DNA of 61,955 bases, from contig CAKZNV010000202.1 in the NCBI GenBank assembly GCA_937132085.1, positions 1 to 61,955 on the forward strand. The letters run 5' to 3'. Below the pieces are notes generated by a model. It saw only the letters and a program-made list of their open reading frames with translations. It was not told the origin of the DNA and did not search any database. Source of the DNA: an uncultured Rubritalea sp. Its GTDB lineage: Bacteria > Verrucomicrobiota > Verrucomicrobiia > Verrucomicrobiales > Akkermansiaceae. Of this stretch, positions 26,030-33,954 are shown in pieces (the stretch's first letter is position 1; each line of letters starts with the position of its first letter). A program made the translations under genes and the position numbers.

Positions 26030-26779
26030 ATGAAACCAATCGACGTAGCAGTAAAGGCAGCCCATGCAGCAGGGGAACTTCTAAGAGCCAATTTCGGCTG
26101 TGCGCTTAAAGTGGATGAAGCATTACAGCACGATCTTAAACTAGCGCTCGATAAGGAATCTCAAGACCTCATTTTTGGGATCTTGTCAGAAAGCTTTCCT
26201 GATCATGCTCTCTACGGTGAAGAAGGAATCGGTGGAAACCAAGACTCAGATTATCAATGGATCGTTGATCCGATCGATGGCACTGTGAACTTCTTTTATG
26301 GTATACCACACTACTGTGTTTCGATCGCTCTGAGACATAAGGAAGACATCATCGTGGGTGTGATTTACGACCCATCAATGGATGATCTCTGGACAGTAGA
26401 AAAAGGAGGTAAACCGTATCTCAATGGTAAAGAAATCTCAGTCAGTAGTCGCACCAAGTTGGAGGAATCTATCCTCTATGTAGGCTGTGGTAAGACTGAG
26501 AACTCACTGGAAAAAGGTTTAGAAAGATTCAAAAAAGCATCTCTCAGAGCTCGAAAGATGCGCATGATGGGATCGGCGGCACTCGGTATGGCATATATCG
26601 CTACCGGCAGACTCGACGCCTACGTAGAATCAAGAATTTCCCTCTGGGACATCGCCGCAGGTCAACTCCTCGTGGAAGCAGCAGGTGGCAGCACGACTCT
26701 AACACCACACCCAACGGCACCAGATGTCTGGGGAATCGTTTCAAGCAACGCTAAGATCCCAATCGAAGAGATTCTGTAA
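26030..26779 (+). CDS. Inositol monophosphatase family protein (SuhB-like)
   Basis: This 249-residue Mg-dependent phosphatase belongs to the IMPase/FBPase/CysQ superfamily. The metal-binding motifs are complete: GEEG (about 63-66), WIVDPIDGTVNF (about 82-93) and SLWDIAAGQLLVEAAGG near the C-terminus. The substrate may be inositol phosphate, histidinol phosphate or PAP; sequence alone does not decide. It lies between coaB and a low-molecular-weight phosphatase with short gaps. Confidence 0.92.
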   Translation: MKPIDVAVKAAHAAGELLRANFGCALKVDEALQHDLKLALDKESQDLIFGILSESFPDHALYGEEGIGGNQDSDYQWIVDPIDGTVNFFYGIPHYCVSIALRHKEDIIVGVIYDPSMDDLWTVEKGGKPYLNGKEISVSSRTKLEESILYVGCGKTENSLEKGLERFKKASLRARKMRMMGSAALGMAYIATGRLDAYVESRISLWDIAAGQLLVEAAGGSTTLTPHPTAPDVWGIVSSNAKIPIEEIL

Positions 26780-26831
26780 TTTAGAGCAAACTGTTAGACC
26801 AGATTTAAACATATACATTAGGAGTAAAGAC

Positions 26832-27317
26832 ATGTCAGAAAAGAAAGTATTATTCGTATGCACAGGAAACACTTGCCGAAGCCCGATGGCTGAAGGTTTT
26901 TTCCGTAAGCTAGTAGAGGAAGAAGAGTCTGTTCAAGTGCTCGGAAGTGCTGGTGTGGCGGCGTATCCAGGGGATTTGATCAGTAAGGAAACTGATGACT
27001 TACTAAAATCAAAGGGTGCTGAGTTAGCTGGCTTTAGAAGCCGTGCGGTGGATGAGAAGATACTCAGTGAAGCAACTCATGTCTTCGCTATGACCGAAAG
27101 CCATCTCGATATGTTAGTGGGATCATTCCCAGCCTACGAAGACAAATGCTACCTAGTTTGTGACTTTATAGAGCTTAACGGGGAAGTCGGAATCGATGTT
27201 CCAGATCCAATCGGCCAAGGCCCAAGAGCTTATCAAATGGTAGCTCAAGTGTTCGGCCATGCTCTGCCTGCCTTGCTAGAATTTATTAAGCAGACGGATC
27301 AAGGAGAGGAAGAATAA
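26832..27317 (+). CDS. Low molecular weight protein-tyrosine phosphatase
   Basis: The 161-residue protein has the LMW-PTP P-loop CTGNTCRS (Cys10 to Ser17) and the general-acid Asp in DVPDPIGQG near residue 127. An AGGAG ribosome site lies directly upstream of the ATG at 26832; a longer frame starting inside the preceding gene is rejected. The family includes tyrosine, arginine-phosphate (YwlE) and arsenate reductase members. The residue after CTGN in the loop is Thr, as in arginine phosphatases such as YwlE (CTGNTCRS), so a protein-arginine phosphatase role is possible. Confidence 0.92.
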   Translation: MSEKKVLFVCTGNTCRSPMAEGFFRKLVEEEESVQVLGSAGVAAYPGDLISKETDDLLKSKGAELAGFRSRAVDEKILSEATHVFAMTESHLDMLVGSFPAYEDKCYLVCDFIELNGEVGIDVPDPIGQGPRAYQMVAQVFGHALPALLEFIKQTDQGEEE

Positions 27318-27325
27318 ACTAAGCT

Positions 27326-27454
27326 ATGAAAAGTATTTTAACGCTTAGTTTCATAATTAGCTTTATGGGAGTTGTATTAGCCATGCTATGCAGGATAAAG
27401 CATCCCACTGCTGGAATAGCGACTTGCACTGATTTTCAAGGAGGAGTCTGCTAA
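27326..27454 (+). CDS. Tiny membrane peptide, first of a coupled pair
   Basis: The 42-codon frame starts 8 bases after the phosphatase stop. It has one membrane helix (about 4-21, SILTLSFIISFMGVVLAM) and a Cys-containing tail ending GGVC. Its stop overlaps the start of the next small gene (TAATG), a coupling arrangement typical of real genes. No family is recognised. Confidence 0.5.
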   Translation: MKSILTLSFIISFMGVVLAMLCRIKHPTAGIATCTDFQGGVC

Positions 27455-27672
27455 TGCGAAACTTTTTTCTTCCATCCATGGATGACGTGAGTGTGAGTAG
27501 ATTAATATTTAGCTTATTGATTCCTTGCATTGGCTCTATGAGCCTATTGATTCATGCATTGTTGCAAAATACCTTAGCCCCAGGGTTTGTGATATTGGCT
27601 GTAATCGCAATACTCGTTCAGTGTGTATGTTTGTTTTGTCTGTTAATTATTCTTTATAGAAGACTTAGGTGA
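27454..27672 (+). CDS. Small two-helix membrane protein
   Basis: The 72-residue protein has two predicted membrane helices (about 18-36 and 43-66) and a basic C-terminal tail. The ribosome site GGAGGAG (27440-27446) is the strongest in the region and lies inside the preceding 42-codon frame, which supports translation of both. No named family is recognised; the second helix is rich in Cys and Leu. It probably ends the coaB-phosphatase transcription unit. Confidence 0.6.
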   Translation: MRNFFLPSMDDVSVSRLIFSLLIPCIGSMSLLIHALLQNTLAPGFVILAVIAILVQCVCLFCLLIILYRRLR

Positions 27673-27756
27673 TATACCTCTCGGCGAAGGAGTGGGGCAG
27701 ATAAAGTTCAATTAGATCTCATGTTACATGAAGCATACAAAATAACCCTAAGCTCA

Positions 27757-27780
27757 AAAACTTAGTCTTGGCTAAGTTTT
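27757..27780. promoter_or_regulatory. Candidate DtxR/TroR operator palindrome
   Basis: AAAACTTAG, six bases, then CTAAGTTTT form a perfect 9+6+9 inverted repeat. The core TTAG-N6-CTAA fits the DtxR/MntR-type palindrome pattern. It ends two bases before the likely -35 box of the metal-uptake operon, whose last gene is a DtxR-family regulator. The half-site CTAAGTTTT recurs at 33204-33212, before that regulator. Confidence 0.6.
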
Positions 27781-27782
27781 GT

Positions 27783-27811
27783 TTGACAGATGTATTTTTT
27801 GAGTCTAGAAA
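27783..27811 (+). promoter_or_regulatory. Likely promoter of porin-metal uptake operon
   Basis: A perfect -35 box TTGACA (27783-27788), a 17-base spacer and a fair -10 box TAGAAA (27806-27811) lie 41 bases before the porin ATG. The candidate operator abuts the -35 box upstream. Confidence 0.5.
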
Positions 27812-27851
27812 AAGTCTCAACGAGACGCACAACGTCCGAAACGATATCGAA

Positions 27852-29009
27852 ATGAACAACAACGTATTAATTTACTCACTATCACTAGGCTTAATTGGAT
27901 CTGTTATAGCGGCACCTAGTTTACCACCTTACCTCTCAATTGGAGGTGAATACACACATGAACTCACTGCAGTTCTGGATGGAGGAATCAACCAACGCTC
28001 TAGTCATAGAGAGCTTCTGGTGCTCGAAGCTGAGCTTGACCTAGAGAAGTTCCTAGGCATTAAGAACTCCACACTTTTTGCACAATTCCAACACGCAACC
28101 ACAGAAAAAGGTGGAACACTTGACGCTGGTGACCTCCAAGCATACTCAAACCTTGAAGTAGGAAGTTCAATCGATGAACTCTACGAATTTTGGTATCAAC
28201 AAACCTTCTTCAATGAAAAGTTACGAATTAAAGTAGGCAAAGTTGACGCTAACTCAGAGTTCAACTTTGTTGATGTAGCGGGTGGATTTGCCAACTCATC
28301 AGCTGGCTTCTCTCCTACTATCTTCGCTTTCCCAACTTACCCGAATCCTGCCATGAGTGTGCAAGCATTCTGGACATTCGAAAAGCAGAACCTCACATTA
28401 GGATATGGTCTCTATGATGGATCCGCTACTGTTGATGGAGTTCAAACTGGCCGCTACGGTCCATCTACCTTCTTCTCAAGTGATCAGTCGGACGACTACT
28501 TTCACATCCTTCAACTTGAGAGATCTTGGGACAAGGTGAATAACATGGGAGCAGGTAGAGCGTCGATTGGTGTCTGGCATCACGATGGTGAATTCACCAC
28601 ATTTGATGGCGCCACAGACCGCGGAACCTATGGTGGATTCTTCACTCTAGAGCAACAATTCACTGGCAACAGCGAAGAACAAGGTGTCTTTGGTTTCTTC
28701 CAATATGCGTGGGCTGATGAAGATGTTTCTGAAGTAGCGCAGCACATTGCTGGTGGTGTTGTCTTCCGAGGTAATGGCATCACACGATCTGGCGACGAAG
28801 CTGGACTCTACGTTACACATGCTGACCTTTCAGACGTAGCTGCTGCAGGATTTACTAAAAATGAAACTGCTATCGACGCCTACTACAACATTCAGTTTAA
28901 TAGCAACTTCGCACTCAAACCTGAACTTCAATACATTCTTTCCCCATCAGGCAGCGCTACAGTGGACGATGCATTCGTTGCTGGAGTCAGAGCCATATTC
29001 ACATTCTAA
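27852..29009 (+). CDS. Outer-membrane porin, OprB-like
   Basis: The start at 27852 gives a 385-residue precursor with a clean signal peptide (MNNNVLIYSLSLGLIGSVIA-AP). The product has the alternating strands and the closing VAGVRAIFTF (terminal Phe) of an outer-membrane barrel. Segments such as GKVDANSEFNFVDVAGGFANSS and AFPTYPNPAMSVQAFW match the carbohydrate-selective OprB family. Its position as the first gene of a metal ABC operon, only 27 bases before the binding protein, suggests it delivers metal or a metal complex across the outer membrane. This role is contextual inference; OprB members mostly carry sugars. Confidence 0.82.
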   Translation: MNNNVLIYSLSLGLIGSVIAAPSLPPYLSIGGEYTHELTAVLDGGINQRSSHRELLVLEAELDLEKFLGIKNSTLFAQFQHATTEKGGTLDAGDLQAYSNLEVGSSIDELYEFWYQQTFFNEKLRIKVGKVDANSEFNFVDVAGGFANSSAGFSPTIFAFPTYPNPAMSVQAFWTFEKQNLTLGYGLYDGSATVDGVQTGRYGPSTFFSSDQSDDYFHILQLERSWDKVNNMGAGRASIGVWHHDGEFTTFDGATDRGTYGGFFTLEQQFTGNSEEQGVFGFFQYAWADEDVSEVAQHIAGGVVFRGNGITRSGDEAGLYVTHADLSDVAAAGFTKNETAIDAYYNIQFNSNFALKPELQYILSPSGSATVDDAFVAGVRAIFTF

Positions 29010-29036
29010 TTTATCAAACCAACCACATTTAATACT

Positions 29037-29978
29037 ATGAAATTACGCACATTCAGCAAACTAGTCGCTGCAGGAATTATCGCAGCCATCACTTCTTGTA
29101 AACCAACAGGAGGCACTAGCACTTGGAGCACAGACAAGGTAAAGGTTGTCACTACCACCACCATGATTACTGACTTGGTTCAGCAAATCGGTGGCGATAA
29201 AGTCGAAGTGAAAGGCCTCATGAATCACAAGATAGATCCACATGGTTACGAACAAACTCACGACGACACACAGGCATTAAATACTGCAGATGTCATTTTC
29301 TATAATGGTCTTCATCTCGAAGCAAAAATGCAAAAAGGTCTCGAACATAAAGCTAAAAAAGGAGACCTCGTCTACGCTCTCGGAGCAGTCGTCACAGAAG
29401 CTGAAATGCTTATGGACGGACACGAACATGACCCACACATCTGGGGTGACCCAACACTCTGGATACGCACCATCGATATCGTGCGTGACGGTCTCATCAA
29501 AGCTGATCCTAGCAATAAAGCAACTTACGAAGCCAACGCTGCTGCATACAAAATAGAACTCGAAACACTAAATACATGGGTTAAGAGCCGTGTAGAAGAA
29601 ATCCCAGCTCAGCAACGTGCTTTGGTCACTGCTCACGATGCATTTGGTTACTTCGCCAGTGCTTATGGTTTCGAGGTGCGAGGTCTTCAGGGGCTCTCAT
29701 CTGCTGATGAATCAGGCGTCAAAGCTGCTACAGACCTAGCTGACTACATCAAGTCAAAAGGAATCAAAGAGATCTTCGCTGAAAGCACTACCAATAACAA
29801 AGGTCTTGCTGAAGTAGCAAAACAGGCTGGAGTTAAAGTCAGCAACATCGAACTCTACTCAGATGCCTGTGGTCCAATTGGCGCCACACACACAGCTAAC
29901 GGAGAAAGCTACGATGTAGGCACTTACACAGGGATGATCAAACACAACGTCAATACGATTGTTGACGCTCTTAAGTAA
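29037..29978 (+). CDS. troA: Metal ABC transporter substrate-binding lipoprotein (TroA-like)
   Basis: This cluster A-I binding protein of 313 residues has a lipobox (AITSC, Cys21). The likely ligands are His69 (DPHGYE), His134 (DPHIWGDP), His200 (TAHDAFGYF) and Asp276 (YSDACGP). A His-His-His-Asp set at this spacing matches TroA of Treponema pallidum, which binds zinc and manganese; Mn-type PsaA/MntC has Glu in place of the third His. A short acidic and His segment (DGHEHDPH) precedes the second ligand. Gene order behind it copies troABCDR. Metal choice, Mn or Zn, is not settled by sequence; the MntR-like regulator favours Mn. Confidence 0.9.
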   Translation: MKLRTFSKLVAAGIIAAITSCKPTGGTSTWSTDKVKVVTTTTMITDLVQQIGGDKVEVKGLMNHKIDPHGYEQTHDDTQALNTADVIFYNGLHLEAKMQKGLEHKAKKGDLVYALGAVVTEAEMLMDGHEHDPHIWGDPTLWIRTIDIVRDGLIKADPSNKATYEANAAAYKIELETLNTWVKSRVEEIPAQQRALVTAHDAFGYFASAYGFEVRGLQGLSSADESGVKAATDLADYIKSKGIKEIFAESTTNNKGLAEVAKQAGVKVSNIELYSDACGPIGATHTANGESYDVGTYTGMIKHNVNTIVDALK

Positions 29979-30023
29979 ATCATTTATCACCTCCCATACT
30001 CCCCACACTAGTTTGACAACGCC

Positions 30024-30797
30024 ATGATACCAGCACTCGAAACACATGACCTAACCGTGACCTACCACAAGCGTCCTGTGCTCTACGGTGTCGATCTCGC
30101 AATCCCTGAAGGTAATCTTGTGGGAATTATTGGTCCTAACGGTGCTGGTAAATCTACTTTCATTAAATCCGTCATGGGAGTCATCCCAACAGTTGGTGGA
30201 TGGGTGAAAGTATTTGGAAAACCTCTAAAAGAAAATATCACTCGTGTCGGCTATGTTCCACAACGAGGCAGTGTCGACTGGGACTTTCCTGTCACCGTCA
30301 TGGATGTAGCTCTCCAGGGCACTTACGGTAAGCTCGGGATGTTCCGACGTGTGGGTAAAAAAGAACGCATGCTCGCAGAGGAAGCTCTCGATAAAGTGGG
30401 TATGCTCCCTTATGCAAAACGCCAAATTGGTAATCTCTCAGGTGGTCAACAGCAACGCGTTTTCCTCGCACGAGCGATTGCTCAAGATAGCGATCTCTAC
30501 TTCATGGACGAACCATTCGTCGGTGTTGATGCTGCTACTGAATCAGCCATCATCAGCCTCCTACAAGACATGCGAGAAAATGGTAAAACAGTCGTTGTCG
30601 TTCACCATGATCTGCAAACCGCTCCTGAATATTTTGACATGCTGATGTTGCTGAACATGCGGCTCCTCGCTTTTGGTAAAACGGAGGACGTCTTCACTAA
30701 AGAACTCCTTCAGAAAACCTACGGTGGAGGACTCACCATCCTCAGTGAAATCGCTACCGCAGCAGCAAAAGAAAACGTTAAAGCTTCACACGATTAA
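30024..30797 (+). CDS. troB: Metal ABC transporter ATP-binding protein (TroB-like)
   Basis: The 257-residue ATPase has Walker A GPNGAGKST (37-45), the Q-loop QRGSVDWDFP, the signature LSGGQQQR, Walker B LYFMDEPF and a switch His in VVVHHDLQT. It belongs to the MntA/ZnuC/TroB subfamily. It couples ATP hydrolysis to import by the two permeases encoded next. It lies 45 bases after the binding-protein gene and six bases before the first permease. Confidence 0.95.
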   Translation: MIPALETHDLTVTYHKRPVLYGVDLAIPEGNLVGIIGPNGAGKSTFIKSVMGVIPTVGGWVKVFGKPLKENITRVGYVPQRGSVDWDFPVTVMDVALQGTYGKLGMFRRVGKKERMLAEEALDKVGMLPYAKRQIGNLSGGQQQRVFLARAIAQDSDLYFMDEPFVGVDAATESAIISLLQDMRENGKTVVVVHHDLQTAPEYFDMLMLLNMRLLAFGKTEDVFTKELLQKTYGGGLTILSEIATAAAKENVKASHD

Positions 30798-30802
30798 TCC
30801 CT

Positions 30803-32107
30803 GTGATCATCGATACACTAGCCCTCACACTCATTCATAAAGCTTTGCTTGCCTCTGCTTTATTAGGATTGATGTGTGGTGTGCTCGGCACTTTTGTTGT
30901 TGTTAGACGTATCTCTCTCGTGGGTGATGCCATCTCTCATGCAGTCCTGCCTGGAGTGGTTCTAGGATTTGTGATCAGTAGCCAACTCGGTGACCCACGT
31001 AACCCTTGGATCATTTTTGGATCAGCCACTATCGTCGGATTGATCTCGATGATTGTCGTTAGACAAATCATTGCCACCACTCGGCTCAAAGCTGACGCCG
31101 CACTCGGTATTGTGCTCTCAGGATTCTTCGGTATTGGCCTATTCATGAAACGCAGCATGCTTGATCTCATGGACAGCGCAGGTGGTCTCGATTCCTTTCT
31201 CTTTGGCAATATGGCAACTATCAGCGAAACCGACCTTCAAGCTGTTGTGATTGTTGGAGTAGTTCTCACCACTCTCGTTCTCCTGCTGATGAGACCTTTC
31301 ATCCTCGTCAGTTTTGATAGTCTCTTCGCCGAAACCTTGGGTTACCCAGTTAAGCTTCTCAACCTAGTTTTTTACACACTTCTTACGATCACCATCGTGG
31401 TTTCACTTCAGGCAGTGGGAGTCGTATTGGTCTCCGCAATGCTCATTATCCCTGCCGCTACAGCTTATCTTCTCACTGATAGAAAGATACACATGATGCT
31501 GCTCTCTATGTTCTTTGGAGCTGGAGCTGGTGTTTCGGGGTCATTCATTTCTGCCTCTGTTTCATCCGCTAATATCGCCAACGGTGCTGCCATGACTCTT
31601 GTTGCAGCTTCGTTTTTTTTCATCACCTGCTTACTCGCTCCCAGACATGGTATTGTTGCAAAATGGCTCAAAAGTAAACGCCAACGCCATAAGGTCACAA
31701 CAGAGAACGCACTAAAAGCCATCTATAAGTTAGTCGAACCCACAGGCGACCCAAGATCTGCAATTACTATCAACGATTATCAAACAGAACGACGATTAGA
31801 AACAGCAGAAGCAAAACTTCAACTCAAAGCTCTGAAACAACAACAGCACATCGAATATCTCGATAAACAGCAACTCACCCTCACACCAGATGGGTTAAAA
31901 GTGGCTCAAACGGTAGTCAGAAATCACCGTCTATGGGAGCTTTACCTCACTAGCCAAGCAAACTATCAAGCCGACCACGTGCACGATGATGCTGAACTTA
32001 TCGAGCACTTGTTAGATGAAGAAACAGTTCGTCAGTTAGAAGCGGAACTCAATTTCCCTACCACTGACCCTCACGGTATGCCAATCCCACGACCAGAAGC
32101 AAGCTAA
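30803..32107 (+). CDS. troC: Metal ABC permease fused to a DtxR-like regulatory domain (TroC-like)
   Basis: Residues 1-290 form an ABC-3 family permease with about eight membrane helices and the conserved RRISLVGDAISHAVLPGVVLGF segment. The last 135 residues are soluble. A predicted winged-helix part (TTENALKAIYKLVE... to LTLTPDGLKVAQTVVRNHRLWELYL) is followed by HVHDDAELIEHLLDEE, which resembles the metal-binding/dimerisation domain of DtxR/MntR. The protein has 434 residues; ordinary permeases have about 280-300. The cytoplasmic tail could sense metal and gate transport. GTG at 30803 is the start, six bases after troB. Confidence 0.9.
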   Translation: MIIDTLALTLIHKALLASALLGLMCGVLGTFVVVRRISLVGDAISHAVLPGVVLGFVISSQLGDPRNPWIIFGSATIVGLISMIVVRQIIATTRLKADAALGIVLSGFFGIGLFMKRSMLDLMDSAGGLDSFLFGNMATISETDLQAVVIVGVVLTTLVLLLMRPFILVSFDSLFAETLGYPVKLLNLVFYTLLTITIVVSLQAVGVVLVSAMLIIPAATAYLLTDRKIHMMLLSMFFGAGAGVSGSFISASVSSANIANGAAMTLVAASFFFITCLLAPRHGIVAKWLKSKRQRHKVTTENALKAIYKLVEPTGDPRSAITINDYQTERRLETAEAKLQLKALKQQQHIEYLDKQQLTLTPDGLKVAQTVVRNHRLWELYLTSQANYQADHVHDDAELIEHLLDEETVRQLEAELNFPTTDPHGMPIPRPEAS

Positions 32108-32109
32108 CC

Positions 32110-33069
32110 ATGGACACTGTATTACTCCAACTCGATGCCTTCCTCAGCCGCCCATTTCAGGGCGACGATAGTGGCTTATGGTATGTCCTCATGGCATTCT
32201 CCGTCGCTCTTCCTTGTTCATTACTTGGTTGCTTCTTGCTTCTTCGTCGCATGGCTCTCGTTGGTGATGCTATCAGCCACTCTGTGCTGCCAGGCATTGT
32301 GATAGCTTACCTCATCGTCAAGGACCTCTCTTCTCCATGGCTACTCTTCGGAGCTGGAGCTACTGGCATGTTAGTCACAGTGCTGATCGAGATGATTCAC
32401 TCCAAGACCAGAGTCAAACAAGATGCTGCGATCGGGATTTCATTCACCACGCTTTTTGCTCTTGGTATTCTACTCGTCTCCCTGTTCACACGTAATGATC
32501 ATATTGATGCCGATTGCATCATCAGTGGTGAACTCACCCACATTATCTACTATGAAGCATTAGAACTGTTTGGGAAAGAGGTGCCCATGCCGCTGATCAC
32601 TTCTACTATTGTTGCTATTGGTGCCATTGGTGCCATCATCGTGTTTTACCGCCTTCTCATGCTAAGCTCATTTGATGCAGGGCTAACAGCATCCTTTGGT
32701 ATTAATCCAAAAGTAGTTCACTACCTCCTCATGGCTGTTTTATCACTCGTCGTAGTTACCTCATTCCGAGCTGTTGGTGCCATTCTAGTCATTGCTCTTC
32801 TCATTATTCCTGCCGCCAGTGCTTACCTTTGCACACATCGTCTCAAAACAATGTTATTACTCTCTGGTATTCATTCTGCAATTTCGTCACTTGCTGCGAT
32901 GTATATTTATGTCAATTTTGAATGTTCGATTGCTTCCGCCATGGTCGTCGCAGGTCTTTTGCTCTTTATTGTTGCCTGGCTATTCGGTCCAGTGGACGGA
33001 CTGGTCTGGAAATGGAAACGTCGATATTTTCGCTCCGAAAGCTATGACTATGGGGAAGTCGATCACTGA
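32110..33069 (+). CDS. troD: Second metal ABC permease (TroD-like)
   Basis: The 319-residue ABC-3 family membrane protein has about eight helices and the hallmark RRMALVGDAISHSVLPGIVIAY near the N-terminus. It pairs with the fused permease as a heterodimer, as in troCD. Unlike its partner, it has only a short basic tail (KWKRRYFRSESYDYGEVDH). It starts two bases after the preceding stop. Confidence 0.94.
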   Translation: MDTVLLQLDAFLSRPFQGDDSGLWYVLMAFSVALPCSLLGCFLLLRRMALVGDAISHSVLPGIVIAYLIVKDLSSPWLLFGAGATGMLVTVLIEMIHSKTRVKQDAAIGISFTTLFALGILLVSLFTRNDHIDADCIISGELTHIIYYEALELFGKEVPMPLITSTIVAIGAIGAIIVFYRLLMLSSFDAGLTASFGINPKVVHYLLMAVLSLVVVTSFRAVGAILVIALLIIPAASAYLCTHRLKTMLLLSGIHSAISSLAAMYIYVNFECSIASAMVVAGLLLFIVAWLFGPVDGLVWKWKRRYFRSESYDYGEVDH

Positions 33070-33118
33070 GTGGCGATTCCCTTGACAAGCGCCCAGAATC
33101 AAAGACATTACCTTTGTT

Positions 33119-33184
33119 ATGAAGAAACTTGGTAGCTTAGCTCTGGTCAGCATTAACCTAACTGGAGCTCTCAAAAACAAGTAA
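33119..33184 (+). CDS. Possible 21-residue leader peptide before troR
   Basis: A short frame MKKLGSLALVSINLTGALKNK opens 50 bases after troD. A TTGACA box (33082-33087) precedes it, but no good -10 box is visible. It could be a leader or small protein in the metal regulon, or chance. Confidence 0.2.
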   Translation: MKKLGSLALVSINLTGALKNK

Positions 33185-33199
33185 GATCCAATTATTTTT

Positions 33200-33212
33200 A
33201 AAACTAAGTTTT
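33200..33212. promoter_or_regulatory. Candidate TroR half-site palindrome
   Basis: AAAACTAAGTTTT is a 13-bp odd palindrome located 15 bases before the regulator start. It contains CTAAGTTTT, identical to the right arm of the operator at 27757-27780, suggesting autoregulation. Confidence 0.45.
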
Positions 33213-33227
33213 CCCAATATTTCCAAC

Positions 33228-33665
33228 ATGTCTAGAAAATCACTACGAACCAGCGGCTCAGTCGCTATGGATGACTACCTCGAGCAAATTCACCAGCTTA
33301 TCGAGGATGTCGGCTATGCTCGCCCCGTAGATATTTCTAAAAAACTGGGCATATCGCAAGCTAGTGTCACTAATATGCTAAAACGTCTCGACGAAGAAGG
33401 GCTGGTGAAACATGTCAAATATCGTGGCACCACGCTTACTGAACAAGGGAAGACCATCGCTAATGCCATCATCACGCGGCACAACACTCTCACTAGGTTC
33501 CTCAGATTATTCGATGTAAATGAGGATACAATCTACAGCGATGTAGAAGGTATGGAGCATCACGTGTCTGGCCACACATTAGCAGTGATCAATGCCTTGG
33601 CCAATGAACTTCAAGATAACAGCAAGCTTCTTGAAAAGGTGAAATCTACTATTTCGCTAAGCTAG
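33228..33665 (+). CDS. troR: DtxR/MntR-family metal-dependent regulator (TroR-like)
   Basis: This 145-residue regulator has an N-terminal winged helix (about 14-75; recognition helix ISQASVTNMLKRLDEEGLV) and a helical metal-binding/dimerisation domain with RHNTLTRFL and SDVEGMEHHVSG. The Asp and Glu in MDDYLEQI, the His in ITRHN, and the Glu-x-x-Glu-His of VEGMEHH correspond to MntR-type metal ligands. No SH3-like domain is present, as in MntR and TroR. It most likely represses the upstream operon when metal is plentiful, through the palindrome at 27757. Confidence 0.9.
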   Translation: MSRKSLRTSGSVAMDDYLEQIHQLIEDVGYARPVDISKKLGISQASVTNMLKRLDEEGLVKHVKYRGTTLTEQGKTIANAIITRHNTLTRFLRLFDVNEDTIYSDVEGMEHHVSGHTLAVINALANELQDNSKLLEKVKSTISLS

Positions 33666-33954
33666 CATATAGTCATTTAACACTCAAATTAGCAAATAAG
33701 TAGCCAGACGATCTATTGGTATTCATTTCATCAAGAAGTTCTATACCTCGATTCAGATCTTAGATCCTAATTTGGAAGGACTATAATGATGCAGTAGCTG
33801 ACACCTTCGGCGCCTTTATTTGTCTAGGGTCTATGTAGCAATGAGATCAAGGTGCATAAGTGTGGCTGTGTGACAACTTATTCTTGATGAATGCGTTGAG
33901 GTTGTTTTTTGTGAAAAAAAGTTGTAAAATTATATTAATTTGTTTTTGTGTGTC
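33666..33954. other. Intergenic region before first M6 protease
   Basis: About 290 bases without a gene. The last 60 are very AT-rich (GTTGTAAAATTATATTAATTTG) and probably carry the protease promoter, but boxes cannot be fixed. No clear hairpin or repeat is seen. Confidence 0.4.

Noticed and set aside
26724-26831. N-terminal extension of the low-molecular-weight phosphatase
   Set aside because: It lies inside the preceding gene; AGGAG and the P-loop position fix the start at 26832.
27757-27780. Intrinsic terminator for the small membrane genes
   Set aside because: The stem is AT-rich, has only four T after it, and abuts a good -35 box, so an operator fits better.
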